Source: Mucilaginibacter straminoryzae
GTDB taxonomy: Bacteria > Bacteroidota > Bacteroidia > Sphingobacteriales > Sphingobacteriaceae
NCBI RefSeq assembly: GCF_022953055.1
Contig: NZ_JALJEJ010000007.1
Location: 124,001 to 188,000 of the forward strand
Length of the DNA stretch: 64,000 nt
Direction of reading: 5' to 3'
In this document: in pieces, positions 27,937-37,619 of the stretch
Position numbering within the stretch: the first letter of the stretch is position 1
Layout of the letters: the number at the start of each line of letters is the position of its first letter
Program-made: the position numbers and the translations under genes
Notes under the pieces: generated by a model
The model's database searches: none
Seen by the model: only the letters and a program-made list of their open reading frames with translations
Told to the model about the DNA's origin: nothing

Positions 27937-29052
27937 ATGAAAAAGAAAGCTCTACTCACTGGTGTCACGGGTCAGGACGGCGCGTATCTCACCGAATTAT
28001 TACTTGCCAAAGGTTATGAAGTACATGGTATTAAAAGAAGAAGTTCACTGTTTAATACCGATCGTATCGATCAGTTCTATCAGGATCCGCATGATCCCAA
28101 TCGCGATTTTATTCTTCATTACGGCGATCTCACCGATAGCACGAACCTGATCCGGATTGTGCAGGACGTTCAGCCGGACGAAATTTATAACCTGGGTGCC
28201 ATGAGCCACGTAAAGGTGAGCTTTGACACTCCGGAATACACCGCTAATGCAGACGGCATTGGCACTTTAAGATTGCTGGAAGCGGTCAGGTTATTAGGAC
28301 TTACTAAGAAGACACGCATCTACCAGGCGTCAACTTCAGAACTGTATGGTTTGGTGCAAGCCGTTCCGCAATCAGAAACTACGCCTTTCTATCCACGCTC
28401 GCCTTATGCAGTAGCTAAATTATACGGATACTGGATCACCGTTAATTACCGCGAAGCGTATGATATGTATGCTTGTAATGGTATTCTGTTCAACCACGAA
28501 AGCCCGTTACGCGGTGAGACCTTCGTGACAAGGAAGATTACCCGCGCCGCAGCAAAAATTGCTTTAGGTCTGCAGGATAAAATTTTCCTGGGCAACCTGG
28601 ATGCACAACGCGACTGGGGGCATGCGAAGGATTATGTAGAGGCGATGTACCTGATCCTTCAGCAGGATAAACCAGAAGACTTTGTTATTGCTACAGGTAT
28701 AACCACACCGGTTCGCGATTTTGTAAAAATGGCTTTTGCCGAATTAGGCATAGATGTAGAGTTTGTAGGCAAGGGCGTAGACGAAAAAGGTTACGTGATC
28801 AGTTGCAGCAACCCCGAGTATCAATTAGAAACCGGTAAAGAAGTGGTAGCTGTAGACCCGAACTACTTCCGCCCGACAGAAGTAGACCTGTTAATAGGTG
28901 ACCCTACTAAGGCGCAGGAGAAATTAGGCTGGAAACCGAAGTACGACCTACCTATGCTGGTAGCAGATATGATGGCTAATGACGTAGAGCATTTCCGTAA
29001 GGAAAAGCTACTGAAAGAATATGGATACGAGATCAAAAATCAGTATGAATAA
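27937..29052 (+). CDS. gmd: GDP-mannose 4,6-dehydratase
   Basis: A 371-aa extended short-chain dehydrogenase. NADP site [15 protein letters not shown] at the N-terminus, the [15 protein letters not shown] signature of Gmd, catalytic TSELYG and [12 protein letters not shown] (YxxxK), [16 protein letters not shown], and the [15 protein letters not shown] end. It makes GDP-4-keto-6-deoxy-mannose for deoxyhexose (fucose, rhamnose, perosamine) units. No GDP-fucose synthase or reductase follows; the gene has its own terminator ahead of the wza gene of locus B. Confidence 0.95.
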   Translation: MKKKALLTGVTGQDGAYLTELLLAKGYEVHGIKRRSSLFNTDRIDQFYQDPHDPNRDFILHYGDLTDSTNLIRIVQDVQPDEIYNLGAMSHVKVSFDTPEYTANADGIGTLRLLEAVRLLGLTKKTRIYQASTSELYGLVQAVPQSETTPFYPRSPYAVAKLYGYWITVNYREAYDMYACNGILFNHESPLRGETFVTRKITRAAAKIALGLQDKIFLGNLDAQRDWGHAKDYVEAMYLILQQDKPEDFVIATGITTPVRDFVKMAFAELGIDVEFVGKGVDEKGYVISCSNPEYQLETGKEVVAVDPNYFRPTEVDLLIGDPTKAQEKLGWKPKYDLPMLVADMMANDVEHFRKEKLLKEYGYEIKNQYE

Positions 29053-29100
29053 ATATATAGTGTCTATAACAGGTTCACTAAAATAGACACAATTACCATC

Positions 29101-29134
29101 AAAAGCCGACCTGAAATTTCTGGTCGGCTTTTTT
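29101..29134 (+). terminator. Intrinsic terminator after gmd
   Basis: An 11-bp perfect stem (AAAAGCCGACC with GGTCGGCTTTT), 10-nt loop and T-run, 48 nt past the gmd stop. Confidence 0.88.
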
Positions 29135-29455
29135 ATTGAACAATAATAGAAAATGAAAAATTTATCAAAAGCTTCATTTCGTGGCGTTTTTGATAGTATT
29201 TATACCTGCTTTTTTAAAAAAATACATTCATGGTTAACTGTGGTTTAATTTTTGTAAACCTAAGTGGAAAAGTTTTATAATCTCAAAAAACACAAGTTGC
29301 GTTGCGATGTTATTATTCTCAAAATAAAACTTTTTAATCTTTAATAGTAAATAATAATACTAACTACATAAAATTAACTAAGGATTTATAGTGCTGTTGA
29401 TGGTTGACGGGAAGAATAAAATTCAACTAAGAAGACAACTTAACTTAAAATAAAT
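29135..29455. other. AT-rich leader/promoter region of exopolysaccharide locus B
   Basis: 321 bp without an ORF between the gmd terminator and wza. It must hold the promoter for the ten-gene run that follows, but I could not pick a single -7 element with confidence. Confidence 0.5.
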
Positions 29456-30247
29456 ATGAACTTTCGCAGATCACTCATTGCAATCACCTCAATTATCACT
29501 ATACCTTTTTTAATAACCTCATGCGCTAACGTAGAAAAAACGGTCTATTTTAATGACCAGCGCGACTCATCTATCCTGGCTAAAACATCGGTTCCTAAAA
29601 CAACCATTCAGCCGAATGACATCTTAAGCATTACCATCAGCAGTATCAATCCGCAGGCTACCTTAATCTTTAATACGCCAAACACCTCTTATGTTGCGGC
29701 AACTGGCTTAAACGGTAATGCGGTTCAGTCACCAGGTTATCTGGTAAATACAGAGGGTTATATCACTTTCCCTGTGTTAGGAAACATTAAAGTAAACGGA
29801 TTAACCACTAACCAAATTCAAAGCCAGCTGACCAAAATGCTGACCGATCAGAAACTATTGGTCGACCCGATCGTGATGGTTCGTCAGTTGAACTTCCGCG
29901 TCAGCGTATTAGGCGAGGTTGCCCATCCCACCGTAGTAAACGTTCCGAGTGAAAAGATATCGCTGCTGGAAGCCCTGGGCATGGCCGGTGATATCACCAT
30001 CTACGGCCGTAAGGACAATGTATTGGTGATCCGCGAAGAAAACGGTATCAAACGCATTAAAAGATTGAACCTGAACAGCAACGAACTGTTCAATTCGCAG
30101 TATTACTACCTGAAATCAAACGACATTGTGTACGTAGAAGCTAACAAAGCTAAAGTAGCCAGTTCGAGCCGTACCACACAAACTTTACCGATCATATTAA
30201 GCGCACTTTCTTTCGGGGCCATTATTGTGGACCGTTTAGTTAAATAG
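29456..30247 (+). CDS. Outer-membrane polysaccharide export lipoprotein (Wza-like, locus B)
   Basis: A 263-aa lipoprotein with lipobox LITSC near residue 23. Poly_export segment (QPNDILSITISSI, GYITFPVLGNIKVNGLT), SLBB segment (VSVLGEVAHPTVVNVPSEKISLLEALGMAGDI), a basic NVLVIREENGIKRI strand, and a C-terminal hydrophobic stretch. It has the same layout as the locus A protein but is clearly diverged, so it is not a recent duplicate. The partner Wzc starts 25 nt downstream. Confidence 0.92.
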   Translation: MNFRRSLIAITSIITIPFLITSCANVEKTVYFNDQRDSSILAKTSVPKTTIQPNDILSITISSINPQATLIFNTPNTSYVAATGLNGNAVQSPGYLVNTEGYITFPVLGNIKVNGLTTNQIQSQLTKMLTDQKLLVDPIVMVRQLNFRVSVLGEVAHPTVVNVPSEKISLLEALGMAGDITIYGRKDNVLVIREENGIKRIKRLNLNSNELFNSQYYYLKSNDIVYVEANKAKVASSSRTTQTLPIILSALSFGAIIVDRLVK

Positions 30248-30272
30248 TTTTTCAATTAGTTTCCATCTACCT

Positions 30273-32597
30273 ATGAATTTGTTAAGAAAAGTTTCCAGAG
30301 AAAAAGAGCCGGGCAGCTCGAATGATTTCCTGCTGAGCCTGATTCCGTATTGGCCGCTGTTTTTGGTGTTGATCGCGCTGTCTATAGCGGGCGGTTGGTT
30401 ATACCTTCAAATGGCTACACCACAGTACGAATCCCACGCACGGATTCTGATTAAGGATGAGAAAAAAGGTGTTGAAGAAGCCAAAGCCCTCGAGGCCTTT
30501 GATATGCTTTCGCCAAAGAAAAGCGTAGACAATGAGTTAGAGGTGTTAAAGTCTAAAACACTGATGAATAAAGTGGTTGCGCATCTGGATCTGTTCGCGC
30601 CGATTTATGAAGAAGGTAAATTTAAAGACAAACTGGCTTACGTAAGTGCACCGGTACGCATCGTTGCAGACAGCGCACTGGGTTTCCGTCCAACGCCTGA
30701 TAAAGTGAAAATAAACTTTGCCAGCACAGGCGTTACATTTAATGGTAAAAGCTACCCGCTTAACCAATGGGTCAAAACGCCTTACGGTAATCTGAAATTT
30801 ATCCCTAACCCGCGTTATGCGGCCTATACCGGGTCTAACCAAGGGAAGAAATTCTATTTCTACCTGGTTCCGCAAAGAAAGGTTGTAGATAACCTGGCTT
30901 CAAAATTAAAGGTAGATGCAGCAAGCAAATTGTCAACAATTATTGATCTGAGTATCAACGATGAAGTGCCGGAAAGGGGTGAAGATATACTGAATAACCT
31001 GATTGACGCTTACAACCTGTCATTGGTAGAGCAGAACAATAAATTGGCAGCAAATACCATCCATTTTATTAACGACCGTCTGAGCACTGTTCAAAGTGAA
31101 CTGCAGGCTGTAGAGAAAAAGCAGGAAGCATTTAGGGCCAACAGCGGCGCAATCGACCTGAGCGCGCAAGGCAAATTATACCTGGAAAGCGTTAGCACAA
31201 ACGACCAGAAGGTGGGCGAAATGAACATGCAGTTATCTGTATTGAACCAGATAGAAAGCTATGTAAAATCGCGCGACATGAGCAAAGGCCTGGTGCCCTC
31301 TACTGTAGGTGTAAATGATCCGGGCTTAACCCAGATGATTAAAACCTTGTACGAGCTGCAACTGGAGATGGAAAGCTTGAAGAAAACAGCAGGAGAGAAT
31401 AACCCGCTGGTACTTGCTGATAAAGACAAAATTGAAAAAATTCGTCCACAAATTCTTGAAAACATCCTGAACCAGAAACGCAGCCTGGTTGCCAGTCGTG
31501 GTAATTTGGCTGCTACTACAGGCAGCTATTCGTCATCACTGAAAACATTACCGCAAACAGAACGCGCGTTGGTAGATATCAGCCGCGAGCAAAGCATTAA
31601 AAACGGTATCTATACCTTCTTATTACAGAAAAAAGAAGAGACCGCCCTTTCTTTTGTGTCAAACAATCCGGGCAGCCAGATCATAGACCGTGCTGAGTCA
31701 TCTGAGAAACCAGTTAGCCCTAAACGTAATGTGGTTTACCTGATCTGCGTATTCCTGGCGGGCATCATTGGTCTGTCGGTAGTGATCAGCAAAGAATCAT
31801 TCGGCGGTAAGATTATGTTCCAGAAAGATATTGAAGAACTGACCGAGTTACCTGTGATCGGCGAGATCAGCAAAGACCGTTCTAAACAACAGGTAGTTAT
31901 CGGTAACCGCCAGCGTACGTTAATTGCAGAACAGTTTAGAAGACTGCGTACTACGTTGAATTATTTAGGCGTAGGCGGTCAGAAGAAACGTATTCTGATT
32001 ACCTCTGCAATCTCTGGCGAAGGAAAAAGCTTCGTGTCTACCAATTTGGCGGTCAGCCTTGCACTTACAGGTAAAAAAGTTGTGTTGCTTGATTTTGACT
32101 TGAACAAACCAACCCTGAGCAAGAAACTGAACATCCTGGAAGATAAAGGTATTTCTGAGTACCTGAACGGCGAAGTAACAGCCGATGAAATTATCAGAAA
32201 AACCGGCATTAACGATAACCTGTACTTCATCTCGAGTGGTGCCCTGCCAGACAGCCCTTCAGAGTTAATGCTGAATGGTATGGCGGCTGAGTTGTTGAAT
32301 TACCTGGATCAGTTGTTCGACTATATCATCATCGATATTGCGCCGGTAGGCCCTGTATCTGATGCTTACATCATTTCGCCGTTAAGTGATGCTACCTTAT
32401 ACGTAGTACGCCATAACTATACGCCTAAAACTTTTGTTGAGCGCATAGATGAAAATAATCGCCTGAATAAATTGACCAACGCAGCTATTGTATTTAACGG
32501 CGTATCGCAACGCGGTATTGGTGGTAAAGGCTATGGCTACGGTTACGGTTATGTTTACGAAGACAGTAATTATCATAAACGCTTATCTGCCGGATAG
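30273..32597 (+). CDS. Polysaccharide co-polymerase/tyrosine autokinase (Wzc-like, locus B)
   Basis: A 774-aa protein with a transmembrane segment at ~27-45, a Wzz periplasmic domain with coiled coils, a second span (~485-505), and a BY-kinase: Walker A TSAISGEGKSFVSTN, Walker A' VVLLDFDLNKP, Walker B YIIIDIAPVGP. The tail is a Gly-Tyr repeat (GYGYGYGYVYEDSNY) for multiple phosphorylation. It should work with the adjacent Wza. Two hairpins lie between it and the flippase gene. Confidence 0.93.
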   Translation: MNLLRKVSREKEPGSSNDFLLSLIPYWPLFLVLIALSIAGGWLYLQMATPQYESHARILIKDEKKGVEEAKALEAFDMLSPKKSVDNELEVLKSKTLMNKVVAHLDLFAPIYEEGKFKDKLAYVSAPVRIVADSALGFRPTPDKVKINFASTGVTFNGKSYPLNQWVKTPYGNLKFIPNPRYAAYTGSNQGKKFYFYLVPQRKVVDNLASKLKVDAASKLSTIIDLSINDEVPERGEDILNNLIDAYNLSLVEQNNKLAANTIHFINDRLSTVQSELQAVEKKQEAFRANSGAIDLSAQGKLYLESVSTNDQKVGEMNMQLSVLNQIESYVKSRDMSKGLVPSTVGVNDPGLTQMIKTLYELQLEMESLKKTAGENNPLVLADKDKIEKIRPQILENILNQKRSLVASRGNLAATTGSYSSSLKTLPQTERALVDISREQSIKNGIYTFLLQKKEETALSFVSNNPGSQIIDRAESSEKPVSPKRNVVYLICVFLAGIIGLSVVISKESFGGKIMFQKDIEELTELPVIGEISKDRSKQQVVIGNRQRTLIAEQFRRLRTTLNYLGVGGQKKRILITSAISGEGKSFVSTNLAVSLALTGKKVVLLDFDLNKPTLSKKLNILEDKGISEYLNGEVTADEIIRKTGINDNLYFISSGALPDSPSELMLNGMAAELLNYLDQLFDYIIIDIAPVGPVSDAYIISPLSDATLYVVRHNYTPKTFVERIDENNRLNKLTNAAIVFNGVSQRGIGGKGYGYGYGYVYEDSNYHKRLSAG

Positions 32598-32609
32598 GAA
32601 GAACTATAC

Positions 32610-32675
32610 TGAAGCGGTCGGCGTTAATCTGATCGCTTCAGCTTAAAACTCTTGTTGCCCTTGCAAAGGCAACAA
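32610..32675 (+). promoter_or_regulatory. Two consecutive RNA hairpins between wzc and wzx
   Basis: The first pairs TGAAGCGGTC (32610-32619) with GATCGCTTCA (32631-32640). The second pairs TTGTTGCC (32652-32659) with GGCAACAA (32668-32675). Neither is followed by a T-run, so they are not standard terminators; attenuation or mRNA processing or stability is possible. Confidence 0.45.
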
Positions 32676-32759
32676 TTAGGGCAAAACCCAGGCCCGTTGC
32701 AGCCATAAGAACTGATACGATTTTAAAAATTACAGAAGAAGCAAAATATCCCTTTAACA

Positions 32760-34331
32760 ATGAATAAGCGTGTATTAAGATGGAATTTTATTTTTCAATA
32801 CGGGTATGTAATTACCAATATTATCAATTCCCTTATACTGCTGCCTTTTTATCTGCATAAGATTGATGCCTCTACCTTAGGTGTATGGTTAGCTACAGGT
32901 AACATCCTGGCGTGGATGACGCTGATTGACCCAGGGGTAGGCGATGTGCTTCAGCAAAAGATCGGCGAGCTTTATGGCCGCCAGGATAAAAAAGAAATAG
33001 AAAAAACGATAGGATCTGGTTTAATAGCCGCTACGGGTATACTCGCGCTTGCTGTTGTAGCAGGTTTCGTATTTTACTTCCTGATCGGCGCTATTATTAA
33101 TAAGGATGTGACCCAATATCCTAATCTGCAGATCGCGCTGTTTATTACGATAATTTCCACCGGGATGTCGCTCATTTCATTTGCGGTGTCTGGTATCAAC
33201 CAGGGCTTGCAAAACGCTTCGCATGTAGCGGTGAGCGCAATCTTAGCAAATGTCCTTTTCCTAGTGGTAAACGTGGGCTTGCTGATCATGGGTTATGGCA
33301 TTATTTCTATCGCATTCGCTAACCTGTGCCGGGCGTTGTTTATCAACATCTACAACTTCTCTGCATTGAAGTTACTAATGAAGAAAGAGCAGATGCGTAT
33401 TGTATTCCTTGGGAAACACTTTAAAAGGTTCATCAAAATATTTTCGTTCACGTCAATGTCCAGCATTATAGGTGGCTTGGCTGCCAGTATGGATACCATT
33501 GTCTTGGCACGCTTTATCGCACCTTCTATGATCACTATTTTCGAGATCAACAAACGCCCGGTCCAACTAACAAATTCTATGGTTGGCAGGCATTCTGTAG
33601 CACTAATGCCGGTGGTTTCTCATGCTTCTGGCAGGGGAGATAAAAAGGGCATCCTGGATTTAATCAACGTTCAGTTTAAATACTACACTTACGCTGCGCT
33701 GTTCGTGATCCTGATTTTCTCGCTTTGCTATAAAGACCTGCTAACCGTTTGGGCTGGCAAGAATAAATACGCAGGCGACACCATTCTATACTTAATGCTG
33801 GCGAACTTCTTCTTCCAACTGGTGGGCTACTTCATGCAAAATATGGGCTATGCCTTGGGTGATATCAAAATGAACAGTATGGTAAATATTGCCAAGGGGA
33901 TAGGTATCGGCGTGTTGTATTATCCGATGGGCGCCCACTTCGGTATCATCGGTATCCTGACGGTAATGTTGAGCTTTAACGTGATTGTAGAGTTTTTCTA
34001 TTTCTCTTACAGGCTTTATAAACTTGGCTATCTGCAGCAATCCCTTATTAAAACCAGCCTTTCACACTGGATCATCGTAGTTCCTGTTACACTGATTGCC
34101 TATAAAGGCATCGCATTATTGGCGACAGATTTTATCGCTGCAGACCAAAGTCTGGTGCGTTTATTGTTTACCGGTGCGGCAGGAACAATCACTTACGCGG
34201 TAATGGTGATGGTGGCTGATAAAGGCTTTAGAAAAGATCTGGGCGAGAAGCTTTCGGGTATGATGGGGAAGCTTTCAAAAAAAAATAGGCAACCGCAATA
34301 CGAATTGGTAACTGAAACAAACACCTTATAA
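32760..34331 (+). CDS. Wzx-type oligosaccharide flippase (locus B)
   Basis: A 523-aa protein with about 12-14 hydrophobic spans. It follows the polysaccharide flippase family: NSLILLPFYLHKIDASTLGVWLATGNILAW, GVGDVLQQKIGELYGR, MDTIVLARFIAPSMITIFEINKRP, and NSMVGRHSVALMPVVSH. The C-terminal ~35 residues are a charged cytosolic tail. It shares little obvious sequence with the locus A flippase, as expected if each moves a different repeat unit. A glycosyltransferase gene follows after 13 nt. Confidence 0.88.
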   Translation: MNKRVLRWNFIFQYGYVITNIINSLILLPFYLHKIDASTLGVWLATGNILAWMTLIDPGVGDVLQQKIGELYGRQDKKEIEKTIGSGLIAATGILALAVVAGFVFYFLIGAIINKDVTQYPNLQIALFITIISTGMSLISFAVSGINQGLQNASHVAVSAILANVLFLVVNVGLLIMGYGIISIAFANLCRALFINIYNFSALKLLMKKEQMRIVFLGKHFKRFIKIFSFTSMSSIIGGLAASMDTIVLARFIAPSMITIFEINKRPVQLTNSMVGRHSVALMPVVSHASGRGDKKGILDLINVQFKYYTYAALFVILIFSLCYKDLLTVWAGKNKYAGDTILYLMLANFFFQLVGYFMQNMGYALGDIKMNSMVNIAKGIGIGVLYYPMGAHFGIIGILTVMLSFNVIVEFFYFSYRLYKLGYLQQSLIKTSLSHWIIVVPVTLIAYKGIALLATDFIAADQSLVRLLFTGAAGTITYAVMVMVADKGFRKDLGEKLSGMMGKLSKKNRQPQYELVTETNTL

Positions 34332-34344
34332 AAACATATAAAAA

Positions 34345-35157
34345 ATGGCTAAACTGGTAATTATGCTGCGTGTTAAAGACGGCATTTTCTTTATCAATGA
34401 ATGGCTTGAAAGATATCAAGATATAGCAGACGAAATTGTCGCGCTGGATAATGGCTCAACTGATGGCACTTTAGATGTGTTGAAGAGCCATCCAAAAGTT
34501 GTACAGGTGCTTCAGACAGAGGGCTACAACGAAGGCCGTGACAAGAACATGGTTTACGATGCCGTTAAAGAACGCAAGGCGGACTGGGTAATGTGGTTGG
34601 ATGCCGATGAAATTCTCGAACCAGGCGTCAACCGCAAGGAGTTTGATAGAATGATGGACAGCAAAGTAGTTGACCGTTATGTGTTCAGACGCTTCCATTT
34701 CATAGATCGTGAGCATTTCGCAGGGTCGCCTTACTGGTTAAACTATTCTGCCGGGCATGATCGTATGCTTTGGCGCGATAAACCGTCAGGCTATTTTGTA
34801 GACCAACTGATTGATTCACCAAACGTGAAAGGAATTGGGGGTGTTAAGTATTACACCAACTACCGTTTAAAACACCTGGGCTATATCAACAAGGCTTTGG
34901 TGGATAAGAAAGCAGATATCTACCGTGGCGTGTTTAAAGAAGATACCCCGGCTATGCGTACCATGTATATCCATAACGAGAAAAAGATCCGTTGGGTAGA
35001 TAACCGCCGCAGCCTAAAAGTAATCGGGCTGAATTTTATTCTGAACCTGCTTTTAATGAAGCAGTTTGCGCAAAAGGGTTTGAAACTTTTAGTGAAACCC
35101 ATAACCAAAGCATTTAGGAAAAGCAAACCTGCAGTAATGCAGCAAGCTGTAAGTTAA
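34345..35157 (+). CDS. Glycosyltransferase family 2 (WaaE/KdtX-like)
   Basis: A 270-aa GT-A protein: KLVIMLRVKDGIFFINEWLERY, IVALDNGSTDGTLDVL, and the metal site VMWLDADEILEPG. The short NEGRDKN segment and the long C-terminal helices with a basic tail resemble WaaE-like transferases. It is cytosolic or membrane-associated. It is packed between the flippase and Wzy genes with 13- and 21-nt gaps, so it belongs to the locus B operon. Confidence 0.88.
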   Translation: MAKLVIMLRVKDGIFFINEWLERYQDIADEIVALDNGSTDGTLDVLKSHPKVVQVLQTEGYNEGRDKNMVYDAVKERKADWVMWLDADEILEPGVNRKEFDRMMDSKVVDRYVFRRFHFIDREHFAGSPYWLNYSAGHDRMLWRDKPSGYFVDQLIDSPNVKGIGGVKYYTNYRLKHLGYINKALVDKKADIYRGVFKEDTPAMRTMYIHNEKKIRWVDNRRSLKVIGLNFILNLLLMKQFAQKGLKLLVKPITKAFRKSKPAVMQQAVS

Positions 35158-35178
35158 AAAGTTAATTACGAAGCAGCT

Positions 35179-36513
35179 ATGTTAAATAAAGTTATTCGTT
35201 TATGGCGGTATGAGTTTCTGGTGTGGGAGTTCGCAGTAATTGTATTTACGTTTCTGGCAATGGAAGGTATTTTCAATTGGCTGTTAATGCCTATATCCAT
35301 CGTCGAACTGATGTACGAGAAACTGCTGAGCATCGCCATCTTCGGCTTCGTATTATATAAGTTCAGGGATCTTACCCGGGGCGAGCGGATCATGATATTT
35401 GCCGTATTGGTAATGCTGGTGCGTCTGGTGATCGAGTCGCTCATTAAATATGGCACCGTGATGCAGGAGTTTACCATGTATACCATCCTGTACCCGGTGA
35501 TATTTACGGTATACATCAAATGGCTTTGCCGTACTTATCAGCTTGACTTTCTCCCTTTCGTAGCCAAATTCTACATATGGCTTTATATCGGGTTCATGAT
35601 CATCTATGGCAGAGGCTTCTCCTTTAGCCTTAATGAAGTGATTATGGATGATTACGGTCCGTTTTCAGGCGACTCGCGGATTATTCATGCGCGTTCCATC
35701 TTCATGATGATTATCCCTATGTTGTGGTACCTGATGCGCTCGATCAACCGCGATTATAAAGGCCTGGTGCCGTTTGCGATCTGCGTGGTCGTGATCCTCA
35801 TCCACCAACACCGTTCCGTATGGGCAAGTAGCGTGGTGGCGCTGATCGTGTTCCTGTTTGCTGCTTATCGCAACCATTATATCTCTTTTGTAAAGCTGTT
35901 CAAAATCAGCATGGCCGCGCTTATCCTGTTGGTTGGCGTGTGGTTTATCGTCAGCTCGACTTCGCCAAAAATGATTGACTTTTTTGAGGAGCGGGGCAGC
36001 GAGATTTTAAACCCCACCCGCGAGGGTGGTACTGGCGAGTTCAGGGCACAGCAGCGTCTGGTATATTTTCAGTATGTGCTTCAACGGCCGGTGTTTGGCT
36101 GGACATTTGAAGGCTTTGAGATGCCTAACCCTTTGGTAGACTGGTGGCCAGCAAAAAGCGGTCAGCACTTCCACGAAGGGTATATGGAGATGCTTTTTTA
36201 CGAAGGAATTGCTGGTCTGATCCTGAAATATGCTATCGCGATTTATATGCTGGTCAAGGCATTCAGTAAAAGGCTTAGCCAGGAATCGGTTGTCCTTGTG
36301 GCCTTTGGTGTTGCCGGAATGGTATTCTCCTTTAGTTATGTGCTCCCGCTGATTTATTACGGAATGATGGGCCTGGGTTGGTACTATATTGAGAAAGATG
36401 CCGGCCCCGCTATTACCAAACGGAAAGAAGAGGATGAAGAGCAACGCGAAGAAAGTAACGACAATTTGTTAAATCTATTAAAAAATAAACAGCCTAACGG
36501 CTATCTGCAATAA
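35179..36513 (+). CDS. O-antigen ligase/polymerase family protein (Wzy-like, locus B)
   Basis: A 444-aa protein with 10-12 hydrophobic segments. The cytosolic/periplasmic loop around residue 200 has the HQHRSVWASSVVALIVFLFA motif with the conserved Arg, and the later large loop carries GEFRAQQRLVYFQYVLQRPVFGWTFEGFE and HFHEGYMEMLFYEGIAG. This is the Wzy_C pattern. It ends in a highly charged tail (KRKEEDEEQREESND). In context it is the likely polymerase for the second repeat unit. Confidence 0.85.
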   Translation: MLNKVIRLWRYEFLVWEFAVIVFTFLAMEGIFNWLLMPISIVELMYEKLLSIAIFGFVLYKFRDLTRGERIMIFAVLVMLVRLVIESLIKYGTVMQEFTMYTILYPVIFTVYIKWLCRTYQLDFLPFVAKFYIWLYIGFMIIYGRGFSFSLNEVIMDDYGPFSGDSRIIHARSIFMMIIPMLWYLMRSINRDYKGLVPFAICVVVILIHQHRSVWASSVVALIVFLFAAYRNHYISFVKLFKISMAALILLVGVWFIVSSTSPKMIDFFEERGSEILNPTREGGTGEFRAQQRLVYFQYVLQRPVFGWTFEGFEMPNPLVDWWPAKSGQHFHEGYMEMLFYEGIAGLILKYAIAIYMLVKAFSKRLSQESVVLVAFGVAGMVFSFSYVLPLIYYGMMGLGWYYIEKDAGPAITKRKEEDEEQREESNDNLLNLLKNKQPNGYLQ

Positions 36514-36536
36514 AAACGCTCACAAAATATCTACCT

Positions 36537-37604
36537 ATGAATTATATAGCTACTTGGTTATGTGCCGATGAGAAGGGCGAGGAAAGTATCTTTCCGCAGA
36601 CCGGGCAGAAATCATCCAGCCAGTCGCATCAGAATATTTACTGGCGCTGCCTTATTTTGTTCTACGCAACCAGCAAAAGATTTAATAAAGCAGAAAAACA
36701 CCTGCTGTTTACCAATGTGAAAACGCTGCCAACGGTAGACGGACGCGACGTTCAAACCACCCTGGACGATCTTGGTGTTGAAGTGATTTTTACAGATTTT
36801 AAATACAAAACACCGAAAGGATATTTCGGCATGTTCCAGAACCAGTTTTACGAGTTTTCTATCCTGGAGTACATCGCGACAAACTATACCGAAGATGAGG
36901 ATAACTTCCTGATCGTTGATTCTGACTGCATTTTTATCCGCCCGGCACAAGCCCTGTTCAGTGAAGCACGCAAACAAGGTTTCCTTTCTTTCGAAGACGA
37001 TTGTACAGAAGACCTGGTAATCCACGGCCTTAGTCGCAAAGATATGGGCAAATTATATGCAGACTTGTTGGGCCGTGAGGTCAATGAAGTTCCGGGGTAT
37101 CACCTGGGCGAATTCTTCCTGGCAAGCCTTAAAAATGTAAAGACCATTTTCAACAGTTTTTTGGAGCTATGGCCTGAATTACTAAGACGCTACGAAGCGG
37201 GCCTGCCTAAGTTTAACGAAGAGGCGCATACGTTGAGTTATATCTATTATAAAAATGGTTTCATCGCCAGTCCAAAACGTAACCTGATGAAACGCATCTG
37301 GACCAATCCGGTTTTCTATCGTAATGTAGACCCCGCCGATAATGCGCTGGTGTTATGGCACCTGCCTTCAGAGAAGACCTTCGGCCTGGCGGACCTGTAT
37401 CAAGTGCTGATCAGGAAATCGCCAAACTACGGTCTGGGCTTAAGCAATAATAAATACCAAAAGCTGGTAGAGGAGAAATTGTGCATTCCGCACTTACCGC
37501 TAGCTAAAAAGATCAAGTATTATTTGCTAAGTTATTATAGGGCGTTAAGAAAACGCATCAAGAAATTCAAACTGGCAAATTCATTTAAACTGGCTTACGA
37601 ATAA
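36537..37604 (+). CDS. Putative GT-A type glycosyltransferase
   Basis: A 355-aa protein that I do not match to a named family with confidence. A DxD-like metal site (FLIVDSDCIFI, residues ~125) follows a region of alternating strands (KHLLFTNVKTLPTV, VEVIFTDFKYKTP), and the middle has YHLGEFFLASLKNV. The C-terminus is basic (KKIKYYLLSYYRALRKRIKKFK), suited to membrane contact. Its place between Wzy and a GT2 gene in locus B supports a glycosyltransferase role. Confidence 0.7.
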   Translation: MNYIATWLCADEKGEESIFPQTGQKSSSQSHQNIYWRCLILFYATSKRFNKAEKHLLFTNVKTLPTVDGRDVQTTLDDLGVEVIFTDFKYKTPKGYFGMFQNQFYEFSILEYIATNYTEDEDNFLIVDSDCIFIRPAQALFSEARKQGFLSFEDDCTEDLVIHGLSRKDMGKLYADLLGREVNEVPGYHLGEFFLASLKNVKTIFNSFLELWPELLRRYEAGLPKFNEEAHTLSYIYYKNGFIASPKRNLMKRIWTNPVFYRNVDPADNALVLWHLPSEKTFGLADLYQVLIRKSPNYGLGLSNNKYQKLVEEKLCIPHLPLAKKIKYYLLSYYRALRKRIKKFKLANSFKLAYE

Positions 37605-37619
37605 TAAATAAGGTTAACG

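Noticed and set aside
36007..36444. 145-aa minus-strand ORF inside the Wzy gene of locus B
   Set aside because: It is a shadow of a well-supported membrane protein on the other strand.
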